Shown: one piece after another, positions 62,545-64,000 of the stretch
Numbering within the stretch: the stretch's first letter is position 1
How the letters are laid out: every line of letters starts with the position of its first letter
Assembly (NCBI GenBank): GCA_026027325.1
Contig: JAMSLZ010000003.1
Span: 992,001-1,056,000, forward strand
Reading direction: 5' to 3'
DNA from: Actinomucor elegans
Taxonomy: Eukaryota; Mucoromycota; Mucoromycetes; Mucorales; Mucoraceae
DNA length: 64,000 nucleotides
The notes under the pieces: generated by a model
Database searches by the model: none
What the model saw: only the letters and a program-made list of their open reading frames with translations
What the model was told of the DNA's origin: nothing
Program-made: the position numbers and the translations under genes

Positions 62545-63810
62545 ATGTTCAATCTTCGAGTACTGGTGAGAACTACACCTAAAGTACTGGTACGCGATTT
62601 AAGGATCAGCATTGATCCCAAACGGTCCATTCATATTCTTAGTCGACAGTTAAACACCGAGTAAGTTTTTTTCATACAAGAAAGAAAACGCGTCTTGTAT
62701 CGAAACTGACGCGTATAGACAGCTTTTCCATGTCCAAAAATAAAAAAGAGCTAGATAGTCTGTTTATCAAGTGTCAAAGTTCACTCAAGCACAACTTTAA
62801 CGTTAAAAGGATGACACGACCCTTTGTAACAGTACCTTCCAAACAAGACAAAGAAGAACAAGATAACAGTCCTAAAATCAAAAAGCAGGTACTCTATATT
62901 GCCTTTTCTTTATTGCTCAGAAATCTAAAAATACCTTACCTATCAAAGCCGCTATTGCATGAAGATATCTATACTATTCCCAATATGCTCACAGTAGGCA
63001 GATTAATTGCTGCACCTTATGTTGGTTATTTAATTATTAACCATGATTATCCATTGGCGCTTGGCGTATTTGTGTTGGCAGGTCTTACAGACATGGTAAG
63101 CTTTAGTTGATTAAGTAACTCAATGAATAGATCCGTAACCTTTTTCGTTTTTTTTTTTTTTTTTTGTGGTTATAGCTGGACGGATTCATTGCTAGAAGAT
63201 ACAATCTAAAGACTATTGTCGGAAGTATTATTGATCCAATGGCGGATAAGGCATTAATGACAGTACTGACGATTACATTGGCTATGCAAGGACTATTACC
63301 AAGTAAATATCAATGATAATTGACTTGTATTTAATTAACAACAAAAAGTGTCTTTGGCATATGTTATTCTTGGTAGGGATGCAGGCCTTGTTGTATCAGC
63401 ATTCTACTACAGATATATTTCACTACCAAAACCAGTAAGTCATCAAAAAACGTGTACCTTTTTAATGAAACTTTGTTTCCAAACATTAAATTAAACATTA
63501 CACAAAGAAAACATTAGTGCGATATTTTGATTTCTCAATACCTTCGGCAGAAGTAAGACCCACGATGATTAGTAAAGTGAATACATTACTGCAGCTTGTA
63601 TTGATGAGCGCAACCTTGACTACAGCAACCTTGGGTCAGCCCAGCCAAGAAATTTTGACGGCGCTACAGTAAGAGTTATATATATATATATAAATAATGA
63701 CAATTAGGTACTGACTTGCTTAAAGATGGACTGTAGGTGGTACAACCATTTGGTCGGGAGCAAGTTATATTTATTCCAAGGATGCTGTGCGTATTCTTGA
63801 CACAAAATAA
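62545..63810 (+). CDS. CRD1: Cardiolipin synthase (CDP-alcohol phosphatidyltransferase)
   Basis: Joins phosphatidylglycerol and CDP-diacylglycerol to make cardiolipin in the inner mitochondrial membrane. Six exons (62545-62660, 62723-63095, 63176-63302, 63349-63434, 63508-63668, 63726-63810) give 315 residues. The N-terminus is basic and Arg-rich without acids (MFNLRVLVRTTPKVLVRDLR), a mitochondrial presequence. IYTIPNMLTVGRLIAAPYVG is the first membrane segment. The catalytic CDP-OH-P motif D-x2-DG-x2-AR-x8-G-x3-D-x3-D is LTDMLDGFIARRYNLKTIVG then SIIDPMADK. RYFDFSIPSAEVRPTMISK is the eukaryotic cardiolipin-synthase signature. In exon 2 a segment after KIKKQ (about 62889-62950) could instead be an intron; both keep frame options. 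Two ACGCGT boxes lie in intron 1. Confidence 0.93.
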
Positions 63811-64000
63811 AAAAGAGTATTATGAGTGTAACATATGACAAGGATATTGTGTGGATTCTTTATTCTGTTATTTGGGCTTTCTTTCTTTCTTATTGTTCAT
63901 ATACATTTTGTATGTATTATCCATTACATTCCTTTTTACGTGTTTGACAGTCTTCTCCTATTACCCCCTTAACAACCCTTGTGTGATAGATACACCACAA
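63811..64000. other. Downstream flank of cardiolipin synthase
   Basis: AT-rich 3' flank with no visible start of another gene before the window ends. Confidence 0.5.

Overview
The window looks like nuclear DNA of a filamentous fungus, most likely a Mucoromycotina (Mucorales-type) species. This is inference from gene content and style. The DNA is AT-rich and genes are cut by many introns of about 47-75 nt with GTAAGT-like or GCAAGT donors. The gene set mixes fungal items (Slm1-like BAR-PH protein, kinesin-5, Cdc48, Rad26/CSB) with genes patchy in higher fungi: a plant/fungal-type MutM/FPG glycosylase, glutamate decarboxylase, cullin-4 and a Tubby protein. There is no operon structure. I saw no tRNA, rRNA or CRISPR.

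Layout. 1-441: 3'-truncated bHLH factor (minus). 590-2957: SDR with a frameshift, then FPG (minus). 4302-6429: 25S rRNA methyltransferase-like and Mpv17/PMP22 genes (plus). 8054-11588: CDF zinc transporter and glutamate decarboxylase, convergent with stops 39 bp apart. 12261-18470: short kinesin-5, Slm1-like protein and FHIT-like hydrolase (minus). 19316-24775: Cdc48, a SWIM-finger protein and an NDUFAF2-like factor (minus). 26083-34035: IBB-less importin-alpha-like protein, Rad26/CSB and adenylate kinase (minus). 38410-43058: a polyglutamine protein and an unrecognised 831-aa, 12-exon protein. 45372-48355: cullin-4, with a small TIR element just upstream of its start. 50400-55639: a complete CACTA (CMC/EnSpm-type) DNA transposon. 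56090-63810: Tubby, a basic/acidic low-complexity protein and cardiolipin synthase (plus).

The genes are mostly housekeeping and not one pathway: DNA repair (FPG, CSB), ubiquitin/proteostasis (Cdc48, cullin-4), mitochondrial biogenesis (NDUFAF2, cardiolipin synthase, Mpv17), transport and cytoskeleton. The accessory content is the transposon, the small TIR element and a dispersed intergenic repeat family with about a dozen copies.

The strongest discovery-type signals are: (1) the 5.24-kb CACTA element with 14-bp TIRs, an ATT target duplication, asymmetric subterminal repeats, a 930-aa transposase that splices in frame through six exons, and a divergently transcribed accessory gene; (2) a dispersed repeat family built around an AGATCTATAGATC core; (3) five GC-AG introns, all with the donor GCAAGT; (4) a 5-nt microexon needed to complete the FHIT-like protein.
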